Positions 25,692 through 37,154 are shown, counted from the first letter of the stretch. The stretch: 64,000 nt of DNA from an uncultured Mucispirillum sp. (GCA_944323205.1 CALURO010000001.1:243092-307091), one strand, 5' to 3'. Notes: generated by a model not told the origin, from the sequence alone. A program made the numbers and translations.

Positions 25692-26309
25692 TTAGTTTCT
25701 CCCTTTAAAATGTGGCAGATGCCAGTTCTTATATATTGCCAGAATTCTTATTAATGTTACTATAATAGAAGTAATTAAAAGATTTATATTTAAGCTGATA
25801 TTCAGCTTATATATTATAATAAACACTATACCGCCAATAATAGATGCTGATGCATACACTTCTTTTTTTAATACAAAAGGCACTTCTCCAGCAAGAGTAT
25901 CTCTAATCATACCACCTGCTGTTGCTGTCATTACACCAAAAAATATTATACCATACCATTCCACATTATATTCAACCGCTACACTTGCACCAATACTTGT
26001 AAAAACTCCAAGCCCTATGGCATCTGCTATATTTAGAGTTTTCATGGGAAGGCTTTTTTCCACCACAGAATTTAAGAAAAAAACAAGCAGTGTTGCTGCA
26101 GCTATTACTATTATATAATTTATATCAGTTAAAATAAAGGGCGGAATTCTGCCAAGCATCATATCACGCATTGTGCCGCCCCCTGCACCAACAGATATGG
26201 CAAGAACAAACATTCCATATATATCCATATCTTTTTTAACACCAAGCAGTGCACCAGATACAGCAAAAGCAAATGTTCCAAACAAATCAAAAAAATATAA
26301 AACACTCAT
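25692..26309 (-). CDS. TRIC-type cation channel family protein (UPF0126)
   Basis: 205 residues, seven predicted membrane helices in two repeats. Each repeat has a glycine-rich motif: SVGAGGGTMRDMMLGRIPPF and TATAGGMIRDTLAGEVPFVL. These belong to the YadS/YicG family, bacterial relatives of trimeric intracellular cation channels. Substrate unknown here. It directly abuts the phosphorylase gene. Confidence 0.9.
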   Translation of the reverse strand: MSVLYFFDLFGTFAFAVSGALLGVKKDMDIYGMFVLAISVGAGGGTMRDMMLGRIPPFILTDINYIIVIAAATLLVFFLNSVVEKSLPMKTLNIADAIGLGVFTSIGASVAVEYNVEWYGIIFFGVMTATAGGMIRDTLAGEVPFVLKKEVYASASIIGGIVFIIIYKLNISLNINLLITSIIVTLIRILAIYKNWHLPHFKGRN

Positions 26310-26317
26310 ACTTCCGC

Positions 26318-26974
26318 CTATAATTTCTGCATTACTATATGTTTTTTACATTCTTCAGCAATATATTCATCATGGGTAACAATAATAACACATACCCCAT
26401 TTTCTGACTGCTGTTTTAAAATATCAAGCACTGCTAAACTGTTAGCTTTATCAAGATTTCCCGTAGGCTCATCAGCAAGTATAATTTCAGGATTATTAGA
26501 TAATGCTCTGGCAACAGCTATTCTCTGCTGTTCGCCACCTGAAAGCTCTGAAGGATAATGATTTCTTCTATCATAAAGCCCTACATCTTCTATAAGTTCT
26601 TCTGCCCGCTTTTCTGCCTCATTTTTTGAAACATTGTGTATAAGCATAGGCATCATAATATTTTCAAGTGCTGTAAAATCATCAAGAAGATAATGAAACT
26701 GAAAAACAAAGCCCATATTTTTGCCCCTGTATATATTAAGCTCTGTTTCTTTCATATTATAAATATCTATATTATTAAAAATAACATTACCTTTTGTTGG
26801 CTTATCAAGACCGCCTATAATATGTAAAAGAGTTGATTTACCTGCACCTGAAGGACCTGTTAATGCTATTAAATCCCCTTTTTCTGCTGTAAAATTAAAA
26901 TCATTTATTACCTGTAAAGCACTGCCTTTCATATCAAAACTTTTTGAAACATTTTTTATTTCCAGTAAACTCAT
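26318..26974 (-). CDS. lolD: Lipoprotein-release ABC ATPase
   Basis: 218 residues. Walker A ALTGPSGAGKSTLLHIIGG, Q-loop FVFQFHYLLDDFTALEN, signature LSGGEQQRIAVARALS and Walker B IILADEPTGNLD. Together with the membrane protein encoded just upstream it should extract lipoproteins from the inner membrane for delivery to the outer membrane. The LolD-type Q-loop and the neighbour support this over other MacB-group ATPases. Confidence 0.93.
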   Translation of the reverse strand: MSLLEIKNVSKSFDMKGSALQVINDFNFTAEKGDLIALTGPSGAGKSTLLHIIGGLDKPTKGNVIFNNIDIYNMKETELNIYRGKNMGFVFQFHYLLDDFTALENIMMPMLIHNVSKNEAEKRAEELIEDVGLYDRRNHYPSELSGGEQQRIAVARALSNNPEIILADEPTGNLDKANSLAVLDILKQQSENGVCVIIVTHDEYIAEECKKHIVMQKL

Positions 26975-26984
26975 TGTTATATCC

Positions 26985-28220
26985 TTAATCGTTTCTTATA
27001 CCGTCTACAATATTCATTTTAGCACTTTGGTTAGATGGGAAAAGACTTGCTAAAAATGTTATTAAAATGGCACATACTGAAACAAGTAAATACACATGAT
27101 AATCAATATTTAAAGGCAGACTATCCATAAAATATATATCTTCGGGAAGTTTTATCAGCTTATATTTTGTAACAAGAATAGAAAGCAGTAATGCAGTAAT
27201 ATTTCCTAAAGCTGTGCCTATTATACCAACAATTAAACCCTGCCTTATAAATATACTGCGTATACATGATGCACTTGCTCCATAGGCTCTTAATATTGCA
27301 ATATCTTTCTGTTTATCTTTTATTGTTATTGCTATCATTGATACTATGCTGAATGATGCAACAATAATAATTAAAGTAAGCACAATAAACATTGCATATT
27401 TTTCAAGCTCCAGTGCAGAAAAAAGGCTCTGATTCATAGAAAGCCAGTCTCTAGCCCAGTATTTATTTTCTATCTGCTGGTTTATAGTAGATGTTAAATC
27501 AATAGAGTTTATACCCTGCTCCACAGAAACACTTATGCCTGTCACACTGTTTTTATTAAGCCCAATAAAATCCTGTGCAGCTGCTATGCTGATATAAGCC
27601 ATACTTGCATTATATTCATATACTCCAGTATCAAATATACCCTTGACTATAAAACTGCGCATTTTAGGATTTAAGCCGAAAGGTCCGCGGTTTAACTGGG
27701 GGCTGATTAATGTAATAGTATCGCCAACACCAGCCATTAATGAAAATGCTAAATCTTTACCAAGCAGTATGCCATAAGGTTCGCCTTCCTGCCTGTTTTT
27801 TATGTCATCAAGTGCACCGAAAGTAATAAAAGAAGATATTTTTGAAACAGTTTTTTCTAAATCTGCATCAATACCTTTTATTATAATGCCGGAAACTCCA
27901 CTGCCGCTCATAGAAACAGCCTGAGTATTTACAAAAGGTGCTGTTGCTTTTACACCTTTTATTTTTTGTACTTCCTGCATTAGTTTTTCATAATCTCTAA
28001 CAGGTACAGTAGAAAAATCTGTTATAACAATATCAGAGTTTGTACCCATCATTTTTTCTTTTAGATTATTTGTAAAACCAGACATTACACTAACTACAAG
28101 TATTAATGTGGCAGTGCCAAGCATTAATCCAATGATAGATGTAATAGAAAGAAATGAAACAATACTGTTGCGTTTACGGCTTCTAAAATACCTTAATGCA
28201 ATAAGATTATCTATTTTCAT
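26985..28220 (-). CDS. lolE: Lipoprotein-release membrane protein LolC/LolE
   Basis: 411 residues. One N-terminal membrane helix (about 22-45), a large periplasmic domain, then three helices in an FtsX-type C-terminal part (about 275-300, 320-345, 375-395). It starts IALRYFRSRKRNSIVSFLSI, typical of LolC/LolE. Only one such gene lies beside lolD, so a LolF-like homodimer is possible. It is 10 bases upstream of lolD. Confidence 0.9.
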   Translation of the reverse strand: MKIDNLIALRYFRSRKRNSIVSFLSITSIIGLMLGTATLILVVSVMSGFTNNLKEKMMGTNSDIVITDFSTVPVRDYEKLMQEVQKIKGVKATAPFVNTQAVSMSGSGVSGIIIKGIDADLEKTVSKISSFITFGALDDIKNRQEGEPYGILLGKDLAFSLMAGVGDTITLISPQLNRGPFGLNPKMRSFIVKGIFDTGVYEYNASMAYISIAAAQDFIGLNKNSVTGISVSVEQGINSIDLTSTINQQIENKYWARDWLSMNQSLFSALELEKYAMFIVLTLIIIVASFSIVSMIAITIKDKQKDIAILRAYGASASCIRSIFIRQGLIVGIIGTALGNITALLLSILVTKYKLIKLPEDIYFMDSLPLNIDYHVYLLVSVCAILITFLASLFPSNQSAKMNIVDGIRND

Positions 28221-28286
28221 TAAAAATACACACCTTTTTGATTACAAACCTGTTTTTATAAGTATTTTGTTATAATGAACATACAA

Positions 28287-28336
28287 ATAAATGGCTATTT
28301 TAAAAATATATATTAAAACAACCATTTATTTATTAA
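28287..28336 (-). terminator. Inverted repeat after guaB, probable terminator
   Basis: AAATAAATGG and CCATTTATTT are complementary across 30 bases, with further TTTTAA/TTAAAA pairing inside. The T run is weak, so termination may be partial. It separates guaB from the lolE gene. Confidence 0.45.
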
Positions 28337-28340
28337 TATT

Positions 28341-29837
<1,497 letters not shown>

Positions 29838-29932
29838 TTAAAGACAAATCAAAAAGCCTATTAATAAAACATAATAAAAATTTTAATCAGTCTAAATTTA
29901 TATCTATCACTTTATTATATGACAAATCTATA

Positions 29933-30739
29933 CTATTTATCAAGATTTAAAAAAATATTTTCATTAATATTACTTCTTTTATCTATCCCGCTTTTGCAAA
30001 TAAAAGCAGTATGGCGTTTAAAACTGTTTGAAATTATGCGTTTTATTATTTTATCTACACTTTCTTTATCATACTTTTCATAAAGCTCATTTCTGCCTAA
30101 ATGCTGCTGTTCTATATCATATAAAATATTATCTATTAATTCATAAGTAAAGCCTAGTTCACTTTCATCTGTCTGCCCTGGCCATAAATCTGCAGTAGGT
30201 GCTTTTTTCATAATACTTTCCACCATTCCAGCTTTTGCACTTACTCCATAGACTTCCCTTTTATAAAGCTCACCAACTATATTTATACTTGAAGCAGTAT
30301 CACCATACCATGTGCCATAGCCTAAAAGCAGCTCTGTTCTATTACTTGTGCCAGCAACTATACCGCTGTGTTCTGCTGCCTTATCAAAAAGAATTACCAT
30401 TCTACAGCGAGCCATAATATTGCCCTTTCTAAGAGATGTAATATTATTACTTATATTAATAAACGCATCTGCCACAGAAGAAATATCTACAACTTCCAGC
30501 TTAAAGCCGTATTTTTCTGATAACTTTAAGGCATCATTATAAGAATGTTCTGATGAAGTTTTATAAGGCATAAAGTATCCTTTTACTTTGTCTTTGCCAA
30601 GTGCTGTGCATAAAACAGCGCAGGCAAGGGCAGAATCTATTCCCCCAGATACTCCTATAACAACATTTTCTGCCCCAGTTTTATAAAAAGCATTTTTAAA
30701 AGATAACACTAAATTATTAAATATTTCTGAATAATCCAT
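29933..30739 (-). CDS. nadE: Ammonia-dependent NAD synthetase
   Basis: 268 residues, without a glutaminase domain. The ATP pyrophosphatase loop is VIGVSGGIDSALACAV; GTSNRTELLLGYGTWYGD and APTADLWPGQTDESELG are typical of NadE. It makes NAD from deamido-NAD and ammonia. Its stop is 3 bases... its start lies just 2 bases after the moaC stop, so the two are coupled. Confidence 0.96.
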   Translation of the reverse strand: MDYSEIFNNLVLSFKNAFYKTGAENVVIGVSGGIDSALACAVLCTALGKDKVKGYFMPYKTSSEHSYNDALKLSEKYGFKLEVVDISSVADAFINISNNITSLRKGNIMARCRMVILFDKAAEHSGIVAGTSNRTELLLGYGTWYGDTASSINIVGELYKREVYGVSAKAGMVESIMKKAPTADLWPGQTDESELGFTYELIDNILYDIEQQHLGRNELYEKYDKESVDKIIKRIISNSFKRHTAFICKSGIDKRSNINENIFLNLDK

Positions 30740-30741
30740 AA

Positions 30742-31233
30742 TTATTCCTGTATTCCACGGTTTTTGCGAATATACTCTCCACTTTTGCCGCCTGATTTAT
30801 GCTGAAGCATAATATCGCTGATTATCATATCCTTATCTACTGCCTTACACATATCATATATTGTAAGAGCGGCAACAGAAACACCTGTTAATGCTTCCAT
30901 CTCCACACCTGTTTTATCATCAAGCCCAACAGTTACTTCAATATCTACCTGACCTTTATCAATATTATAGCTGAACTCTACATTTACTTTGCTTATTGCA
31001 AGGGGGTGGCATAATGGTATTAAATGTGGTGTCTGCTTTACAGCCATAATAGCAGCAATTCTTGCCACTTCAAATACATTACCTTTTTTAATACTCATAT
31101 TTACAATTTTTTGCAGAGTATCTTTATGCATTGTAACTCTGCCTGTTGCTGTTGCTTCTCTTTTAGTAGGTGCTTTGCCGCTTACATCTACCATACGGCT
31201 TGCACCTTTTTCATCAAAATGGGTAAATTCCAT
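30742..31233 (-). CDS. moaC: Cyclic pyranopterin monophosphate synthase
   Basis: 163 residues. FTHFDEKGASRMVDVSGKAP start, KREATATGRV, then IPLCHPLAISKV and the end GKSGEYIRKN are all family hallmarks. MoaC completes cyclic pyranopterin phosphate formation for molybdenum cofactor. moaA is not in the window, so the pathway genes are scattered. Confidence 0.97.
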   Translation of the reverse strand: MEFTHFDEKGASRMVDVSGKAPTKREATATGRVTMHKDTLQKIVNMSIKKGNVFEVARIAAIMAVKQTPHLIPLCHPLAISKVNVEFSYNIDKGQVDIEVTVGLDDKTGVEMEALTGVSVAALTIYDMCKAVDKDMIISDIMLQHKSGGKSGEYIRKNRGIQE

Positions 31234-31247
31234 TAAACACCCCTTTA

Positions 31248-32147
31248 TTATTTTGGAAAAACTTTAAACAAATCTTTCACAGGTATATTACATTCTGCAA
31301 GGCTTAGTATTGATATATTTTCTTTATGAATTTTCTCAATATCTACCTTATCATGTGTTAATAATATATTTGCATATTCTTTTTCAAAATCAACCACATT
31401 ACCAGTTTCGTCATAAGTTGGCACTTGGATTATTATATTAAAACTTTCAGCATTTGTTAATATAAGCCTGCCTAATATTAAATCTACAAACTGCTGCATA
31501 TATGTATATAAATCATTATCATTATATGATGGTATTGGTTTACCCTGTAAATCTGCACAGGCATAATGGAATATAAGTGTTACTTTATTTTTTACATTTC
31601 TTGCATCAACAAGTTCAAATATAGGGCGAACTTGATATTTTTTTGCATAGTTTGAGTTTTCAAGAGTTTCATCAAATTTCTGCAATAAATCTTCAAGCTC
31701 AATAGATACTGTTTTATTCATACGGTTTTTTGCAACAGTTTCGTCCATAAAAAGTTTTGTAGTTCTAACATATTTTTTTTGTATATAGGCTTCTTCGTTA
31801 TTATACATAATAACCTTATACCAGTCGCCAGTTTCGCCTATTAAAATAACTTTTTCAGCACCTGATGAATATCTTAAAACTTTTGATTTAAGTGAAGGTT
31901 CGGCACGAAAGGGCATTCTGTTATATGGAATATGACCAACACCTTCCACCACTTCTACAATCTGCTTTTCTTCACTGATACCAATATTTGGCATAGCAGC
32001 CCCTGCCTCATCTGGATTATCTGCTTCTTCATTTGTAATAAAATGCTCACTGCCTGCTGAATCAGCATTATTATTTACTCTATCCTGAGCATATATATAA
32101 GATGAAAAACAAGCTGTAATAATTAAAGTAAATACTATTTTATACAT
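31248..32147 (-). CDS. Exported SH3-domain protein
   Basis: 299 residues. The start MYKIVFTLIITACFSSYIYA is a signal peptide with a likely cut after YAQ. After an acidic stretch a bacterial SH3 domain (about 70-130) reads VEGVGHIPYNRMPFRAEPSL, then VLRYSSGAEKVILIGETGDW. The C-terminal 160 residues are of unknown fold. It overlaps ychF by 8 bases. Such proteins often bind peptidoglycan in the periplasm; that is inference. Confidence 0.75.
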   Translation of the reverse strand: MYKIVFTLIITACFSSYIYAQDRVNNNADSAGSEHFITNEEADNPDEAGAAMPNIGISEEKQIVEVVEGVGHIPYNRMPFRAEPSLKSKVLRYSSGAEKVILIGETGDWYKVIMYNNEEAYIQKKYVRTTKLFMDETVAKNRMNKTVSIELEDLLQKFDETLENSNYAKKYQVRPIFELVDARNVKNKVTLIFHYACADLQGKPIPSYNDNDLYTYMQQFVDLILGRLILTNAESFNIIIQVPTYDETGNVVDFEKEYANILLTHDKVDIEKIHKENISILSLAECNIPVKDLFKVFPK

Positions 32148-33240
32148 TAAATCTAAAATACATTATATCGCCGTCCTGCACGATATAATCTTTTCCTTCA
32201 AGCCTTAATCTGCCGTTTTCTTTTGCAGTAGTTAGTGATTTATATTTTTCAAAATCAGCATATGAACATACTTCTGCGCGAATAAAACCACGCTCAATAT
32301 CTGAATGAATTTTACCTGCAGCCTGTGGAGCGGTAGCACCATTTTCAACAGTCCATGCACGGACTTCTTTTTCACCTGCTGTAAAAAATGTAATAAGTCC
32401 CAGCAGGTCATATCCGCTTTTTATAAGGCTGTCAAGGCCACTTCTTTCCATACCAAGAGCCTGTAAATATTCTTTTGCTTCTTCTTCTGATAAATCCTGC
32501 AGCTCACATTCTGTTTTGCCGCATATTTTTACAACTTCTGCCCCTTCTTTTTCAGCTGTCTGTCTGACAGTTTTAACATGTTCATTATCTTCTGCTAAAG
32601 CATCTTCATCAACATTTGCCACATAAAGCATAGGCTTGATTGTAATAAAATTATATTCCCTTATTTCATCAATATATTCTGGGTGTTCTTTAAGTAATGC
32701 TCTTAAAGGCTTACCTTCATCTGCACATTTTAAAAATTCTTCTAATACTTCCACTTTCTTTTTTAAAGCCTTATCACCGCTTTTTGCTGCTTTTTGGTGT
32801 TTTATAATGGCTTTATCTAATATTTCCATATCAGCAAGCAGAAGTTCTGTATTAATTATTTCTATATCATTTGCAGGGTCTACTTTATTTTCCACATGGA
32901 CAATTTCATCATTTTCAAAACAGCGAACAACATGTGCAATAGCATCAGTCTGTCTTATATGAGTTAAAAACTGGTTGCCTCTGCCTTCCCCGTGGCTTGC
33001 ACCTTTTACAAGGCCTGCAATATCCACAAACTCAACAGTTGTAGGAACAATAGATTTTGGTTTAATATACTGAATAATAAAATTCATTCTTTCATCAGGA
33101 ACAGGAACAACCCCTCTGTTTGGGTCAATAGTGCAGAATGGATAGTTTGCACTTTCTGCATTCTGTGCTTTTGATAAAGCATTAAAAATAGTTGATTTAC
33201 CTACATTTGGCAGGCCTACAATACCACAGCTGAAACCCAT
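32140..33240 (-). CDS. ychF: YchF/OLA1-type redox-regulated ATPase
   Basis: 366 residues. GIVGLPNVGKSTIFNALSK is the P-loop and TIDPNRGVVPVPDERM the following switch; the specificity loop has N-x-x-E-type changes seen in this ATP-preferring Obg relative. The TGS domain at the end finishes VQDGDIMYFRFNV. It binds ribosomes and is a stress-linked ATPase. Confidence 0.97.
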   Translation of the reverse strand: MGFSCGIVGLPNVGKSTIFNALSKAQNAESANYPFCTIDPNRGVVPVPDERMNFIIQYIKPKSIVPTTVEFVDIAGLVKGASHGEGRGNQFLTHIRQTDAIAHVVRCFENDEIVHVENKVDPANDIEIINTELLLADMEILDKAIIKHQKAAKSGDKALKKKVEVLEEFLKCADEGKPLRALLKEHPEYIDEIREYNFITIKPMLYVANVDEDALAEDNEHVKTVRQTAEKEGAEVVKICGKTECELQDLSEEEAKEYLQALGMERSGLDSLIKSGYDLLGLITFFTAGEKEVRAWTVENGATAPQAAGKIHSDIERGFIRAEVCSYADFEKYKSLTTAKENGRLRLEGKDYIVQDGDIMYFRFNV

Positions 33241-33323
33241 TTATCACCTTTTGCATATATTTATAATTATGAAATGTTATATAGAATTTTATTATTTTTT
33301 TCAATAATAAATTTACTCACTTA

Positions 33324-33451
33324 CCCCCCCCCATTTGAAAACTATACTTAAAAATTGTGTTTTATAATAAAATCTAACGGCAAACCATTCCAAAAAAACT
33401 GCTTATATACAATTAAGTCGCAAAGATAATAAAATAACTCAGTGGGGGGGG
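33324..33451. repeat. Opposed homopolymer tracts C9 and G8
   Basis: Nine C's at 33324-33332 and eight G's at 33444-33451, 111 bases apart in a 345-base gene-free stretch between ychF and an exported-protein gene. They have similar flanks read inversely (ACTCACTTACC... and AACTCAGTGG...). Runs this long are exceptional in AT-rich DNA and are prone to slippage. I see no gene in the stretch. Confidence 0.75.
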
Positions 33452-33551
33452 TAAAAAATGGTGATAAGCCAATAAATTTAGCAAAATATTTATTTAAAAC
33501 ATTCTTATTGTATATCTGAATGTTGTAAAAATAATTAATAGAATTAACTAT

Positions 33552-33580
33552 AAAAAATGCGGGTTTAATATCCCCGCATT
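33552..33580 (-). terminator. Terminator after the 33586 gene
   Basis: On the minus strand AATGCGGG ... CCCGCATT forms an 8-pair stem followed by six T's. It ends the two-gene exported-protein unit. Confidence 0.85.
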
Positions 33581-33585
33581 ATTAA

Positions 33586-34542
33586 TTATTTGGTTTTGAT
33601 TATATTTTTCCATGAATAGTCTATATCTATTATATCATCTTGTGAATACATAACATCTTGTTTTTGTGGCATATTAGTCCGATTTTTTAACTGAACATTA
33701 TAATCATTACCTTTAAACCTGTATGATACAAGCCAGTAAAACTCAAACTCATTATCATAATCAATATTATGCTGTAAATCACTTTCCCATGAATGTTGGA
33801 CAGCATAACAGCCAAGAACATCTGCATCTGCATAGTCACCAATGCTTGTTAATGAACCAGTTTGACTGTAATTTGATACATCTTGATTTTCTGAAACATC
33901 AGGATAATTTGTATAATAGGCTATTAATTCATAGTTAATCTCTTTGTAGCCTGTTGAAGAATTTTGAGCAGGTATTGCATACTGTTTCTTCATTATGTCT
34001 ACTTCTGTATTTAAAGTATAGTCTTTTAAAATATTTATTAATTCTGATCCATTATAATCACTGTATGCTGTATCATAATAATAGTGATTATCATACTTTG
34101 CACTTCTCATATTTGCTTCTGTATTACCTTCTTCTTCTAAATATGTTTTTTCTCTATCATCTACACTCATGCCATAATGTGCCAGTAGTTCATTACTGTA
34201 ACTATAAAATGCTCTATCTTCCAGTATTCTATCAGTAGTGATAAATAAAGGACCTGCCTTAAAAAAAGTATCTTCATTAAAATCCATATTTGGACTTTGT
34301 GTATTTTTTCTTATGATAGTTATATTTTTACAAAATTGCTCATTATCCATTCTTACTGCAACATAATCAGCAGACTTTAATACTTTATAATCATCTTTAT
34401 TAAATACAGGGTTTGCTGGTGCCTGCTTTATATTTATTATATCATCACTTTCTGATGCACCAAAGCCATGTTCTTCCATATTATTTTCTGCATATGCTGT
34501 ATAAGCAAGTAATATAAATATAATGCTAAATATTTTTTTCAT
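33586..34542 (-). CDS. Exported protein, paralogue of the 34555 gene
   Basis: 318 residues with signal peptide MKKIFSIIFILLAYTAYA. The mature part is acidic and Tyr/Asp/Asn-rich. The C-terminal half has LGCYAVQHSWESDL then FEFYWLVSYRFKGNDYNVQL, which lines up with IGCYYIMAEDQ and GYYWLYAVKSLIGKDARVE in the neighbouring product. I recognise no family. The gene follows its paralogue by 12 bases and ends at a strong terminator. Confidence 0.7.
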   Translation of the reverse strand: MKKIFSIIFILLAYTAYAENNMEEHGFGASESDDIINIKQAPANPVFNKDDYKVLKSADYVAVRMDNEQFCKNITIIRKNTQSPNMDFNEDTFFKAGPLFITTDRILEDRAFYSYSNELLAHYGMSVDDREKTYLEEEGNTEANMRSAKYDNHYYYDTAYSDYNGSELINILKDYTLNTEVDIMKKQYAIPAQNSSTGYKEINYELIAYYTNYPDVSENQDVSNYSQTGSLTSIGDYADADVLGCYAVQHSWESDLQHNIDYDNEFEFYWLVSYRFKGNDYNVQLKNRTNMPQKQDVMYSQDDIIDIDYSWKNIIKTK

Positions 34543-34554
34543 AATACATCTCCA

Positions 34555-35259
34555 TTACTGTTGTAATACTTGATAAATATGTGTTCTTGTATCACTGTAT
34601 ACATCATCATTTTCACCAGTTCCCTGTGATAATGTAGATGTATCTTCTAAATATTTAGTTGTTATTTCTACTCGTGCATCTTTACCTATTAAACTTTTTA
34701 CAGCATACAACCAGTAATATCCTATACCATAATCTGAATTTTGGTCTTCCGCCATAATATAATAACAACCAATGTTACTTATTTCTACATCCTGTGAAAT
34801 AGGATCAAAGTTTAAAGAGCTATTTTGTCTGCTTTTACCAGTTACACTATATACAGACGGATTAATGCTATGGTATGTTATAAAATATATATCTTCTTCA
34901 TCTGTATAATTTTGACTAAAAGGTATAGATGCTGTAATATCATACACATCTTCATTTTTAGAATAAACACTTACATATGATGATGAAGATACAACATCAT
35001 CTTCGCCTTCAAGATATATTTTATCACCATATGGACGAGAACCAACAAACAGCAAACCTTCTTTAAGTGGTTTATTTTTACCTGAATTTTCACATTGGTA
35101 TGACTGCTCTGGTGTGGCAACAATTACAAAATCTCTGCTGCCGTTGCCAATAGTGCTTACAAGGTCATCTTCCTCATAAACATAGTTATCAAGAGAAATT
35201 GCATAACTAAAAGAAGTTACACATAAAAATAATACTAGAAACATAATTACTTGTTTCAT
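34555..35259 (-). CDS. Exported protein, paralogue of the 33586 gene
   Basis: 234 residues, signal peptide MKQVIMFLVLFLCVTSFSYA. Acidic, Ser/Tyr-rich mature part without further membrane segment. The shared pattern with the 33586 product (F/L-x-GPLF..., G-C-Y..., Y-W-L...) implies a tandem duplication. Function unknown; periplasm or secretion expected. A GGAGGG-like ribosome site precedes the ATG. Confidence 0.7.
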   Translation of the reverse strand: MKQVIMFLVLFLCVTSFSYAISLDNYVYEEDDLVSTIGNGSRDFVIVATPEQSYQCENSGKNKPLKEGLLFVGSRPYGDKIYLEGEDDVVSSSSYVSVYSKNEDVYDITASIPFSQNYTDEEDIYFITYHSINPSVYSVTGKSRQNSSLNFDPISQDVEISNIGCYYIMAEDQNSDYGIGYYWLYAVKSLIGKDARVEITTKYLEDTSTLSQGTGENDDVYSDTRTHIYQVLQQ

Positions 35260-35342
35260 ATATTTACCCTCCTTTATAAAATACTATAATTTATAATATA
35301 TGTATCAGTGTATATTTTGTAAAGGGGTTTTTATCGTAACTT

Positions 35343-36914
35343 TTATATAATATCCAGCAGTGTATCTATATTATCATTTTTTGTTAGTGACGATAAATAT
35401 CTGCTCTTTAAATCAAGCTCTATATTTATTATTATTTCTGTTTCTTTATTAGTAATATCATCATTTTGGTCACTGAATAATGCTTCTAAAAAATCATCTC
35501 TGCCATTTAAGTTACTATGTAACTCTCTATGTGTGACTGCTTCTACCCCTATAGCTGATGTATAATCGTTTGCAAGTATATCTAATGATAAATTATTATC
35601 TAATGCATACAAATAGGCTTTTTCTATATTTTTAGGTGAACCATATTGATTTAATAGTTTATCATATTCATCATTTGTTTTATATATACCCTGCAAATAT
35701 TGTTCTTCCCGTTCTGGAACATAGAAACACTCGTTATACTCATTTATAAAATCAATATCCAGTCTGTAACCATTGATTGTGCCTTTTTCTAAATCTATCT
35801 TACTGGCATCTATCTTTATGTAATCACTTAAACCTAATTCTCTAATTAATTTAGCATCTCGTTCACTAACACTAGAATAATATGATAACACTATAAATGG
35901 GCGTTCATCTGATGGAATTTCCCCTTCTTTTAAATTGCTTCTTGACATTTTTTGTGCAAATTTTAATTTCTGTTCTTCGGCTAATTGTATTAACTGCTCT
36001 CTTCTTTCATTTAAACCGCTCCATGTTATCACTTCTGCTGTTTTAATATCTTCTATATCCTTTGCAAACTGTTCTATACCTTTTATTCCTGTTGTCGCAA
36101 ATACTGGTGATGCAAATATGTCATTATCTTTTAAAATCTGAATTTCTTCTTCACTTAATCCTGCTATAAAATCTTCCACATATTTTTTATATGCTTCTTC
36201 TCCCTGTGATAATAATAATTTACATTCATCTTCTTTTGCTATATCTCGTGTTGAAAACATCTCATAATCTGGACAAATTTCTATAAACTCTTCTCGTGTA
36301 AGCCATTCATCACTATTTTTAGGAAGTATCATTATCTGCCCATTCTCATCAACTTTTCTATCCTGATACATAATTGATGTATCAAAACCAAAATAATTAA
36401 AATAACTATCTTCTACATTTAAGTTAATGTGAATACCATAGTCTTCTTCATACTTTATGACAGACTCAAAAGTATATAATCCATTATTTAATTGTGCTGC
36501 ACTCTTTAGCAAATTATATTTTTGAAGGTCTGATTTTATATCTTCTGATGTCATATTATTGGAATATGCATATCTATCATATGATACTAATGTATTTCTC
36601 ATAGGATTAAAACCCTGATAATCATAATATTTTATTTCATTTATTATAAATTCTTTTGCATAGTCTGGGGCATATGCATCATAAAAATTATATTTAAATG
36701 CTGTATATGGTTTATCTTTTAAAAATTCTGCTATCTCTTCATCGCTGTATTCTGGTGCAGTTACTTCATTTGATATTGCAACTGATTGTGGCGATAAATC
36801 TAACTTATCCATTTCTGTTTGGTAATTTTTAGATACTTCTGAAGTGGATAAAATGTTAGACTTACTCTTACTTGATAATACCTGTATGCTGGCATAATTA
36901 TTGCTTATTTCCAT
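35343..36914 (-). CDS. Large hypothetical protein, possible secreted substrate
   Basis: 523 residues, acidic, without signal peptide or membrane helix. The first 45 residues (MEISNNYASIQVLSSKSKSN...) are Ser/Asn-rich and look disordered, as in some substrates of flagellar or type III-like export; the rest is helical with many Tyr and Asp/Glu. ATG preceded by GGAGGG. I recognise no domain. It lies alone ahead of the paralogous exported pair and could be read with them. Confidence 0.65.
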   Translation of the reverse strand: MEISNNYASIQVLSSKSKSNILSTSEVSKNYQTEMDKLDLSPQSVAISNEVTAPEYSDEEIAEFLKDKPYTAFKYNFYDAYAPDYAKEFIINEIKYYDYQGFNPMRNTLVSYDRYAYSNNMTSEDIKSDLQKYNLLKSAAQLNNGLYTFESVIKYEEDYGIHINLNVEDSYFNYFGFDTSIMYQDRKVDENGQIMILPKNSDEWLTREEFIEICPDYEMFSTRDIAKEDECKLLLSQGEEAYKKYVEDFIAGLSEEEIQILKDNDIFASPVFATTGIKGIEQFAKDIEDIKTAEVITWSGLNERREQLIQLAEEQKLKFAQKMSRSNLKEGEIPSDERPFIVLSYYSSVSERDAKLIRELGLSDYIKIDASKIDLEKGTINGYRLDIDFINEYNECFYVPEREEQYLQGIYKTNDEYDKLLNQYGSPKNIEKAYLYALDNNLSLDILANDYTSAIGVEAVTHRELHSNLNGRDDFLEALFSDQNDDITNKETEIIINIELDLKSRYLSSLTKNDNIDTLLDII

Positions 36915-37108
36915 TACACCCTCCTTATATACAGTGGAATTTTTTTCCTAATATACACTACTATATATTTATATACGCAAATTTTATGCCATAATAGTGT
37001 CATTTTTTTGAAATATACTTAAAAATTAATAATTAATACATATTATTCATAAATACAGTTTTTAAGAACATATAGAAATTACAATAATAATCAGATAATT
37101 TTTAATAC

Positions 37109-37147
37109 AAAACTGCTGATAATGATATAATTTACCAGCAGTTTTTT
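37109..37147 (-). terminator. Terminator after the aldo/keto reductase gene
   Basis: AAAACTGCTG / CAGCAGTTTT stem with T's on both strands, 8 bases beyond the stop codon. It may also serve in the plus direction. The remaining 36915-37108 stretch is AT-rich and I see nothing else in it. Confidence 0.7.
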
Positions 37148-37154
37148 AAGAATT

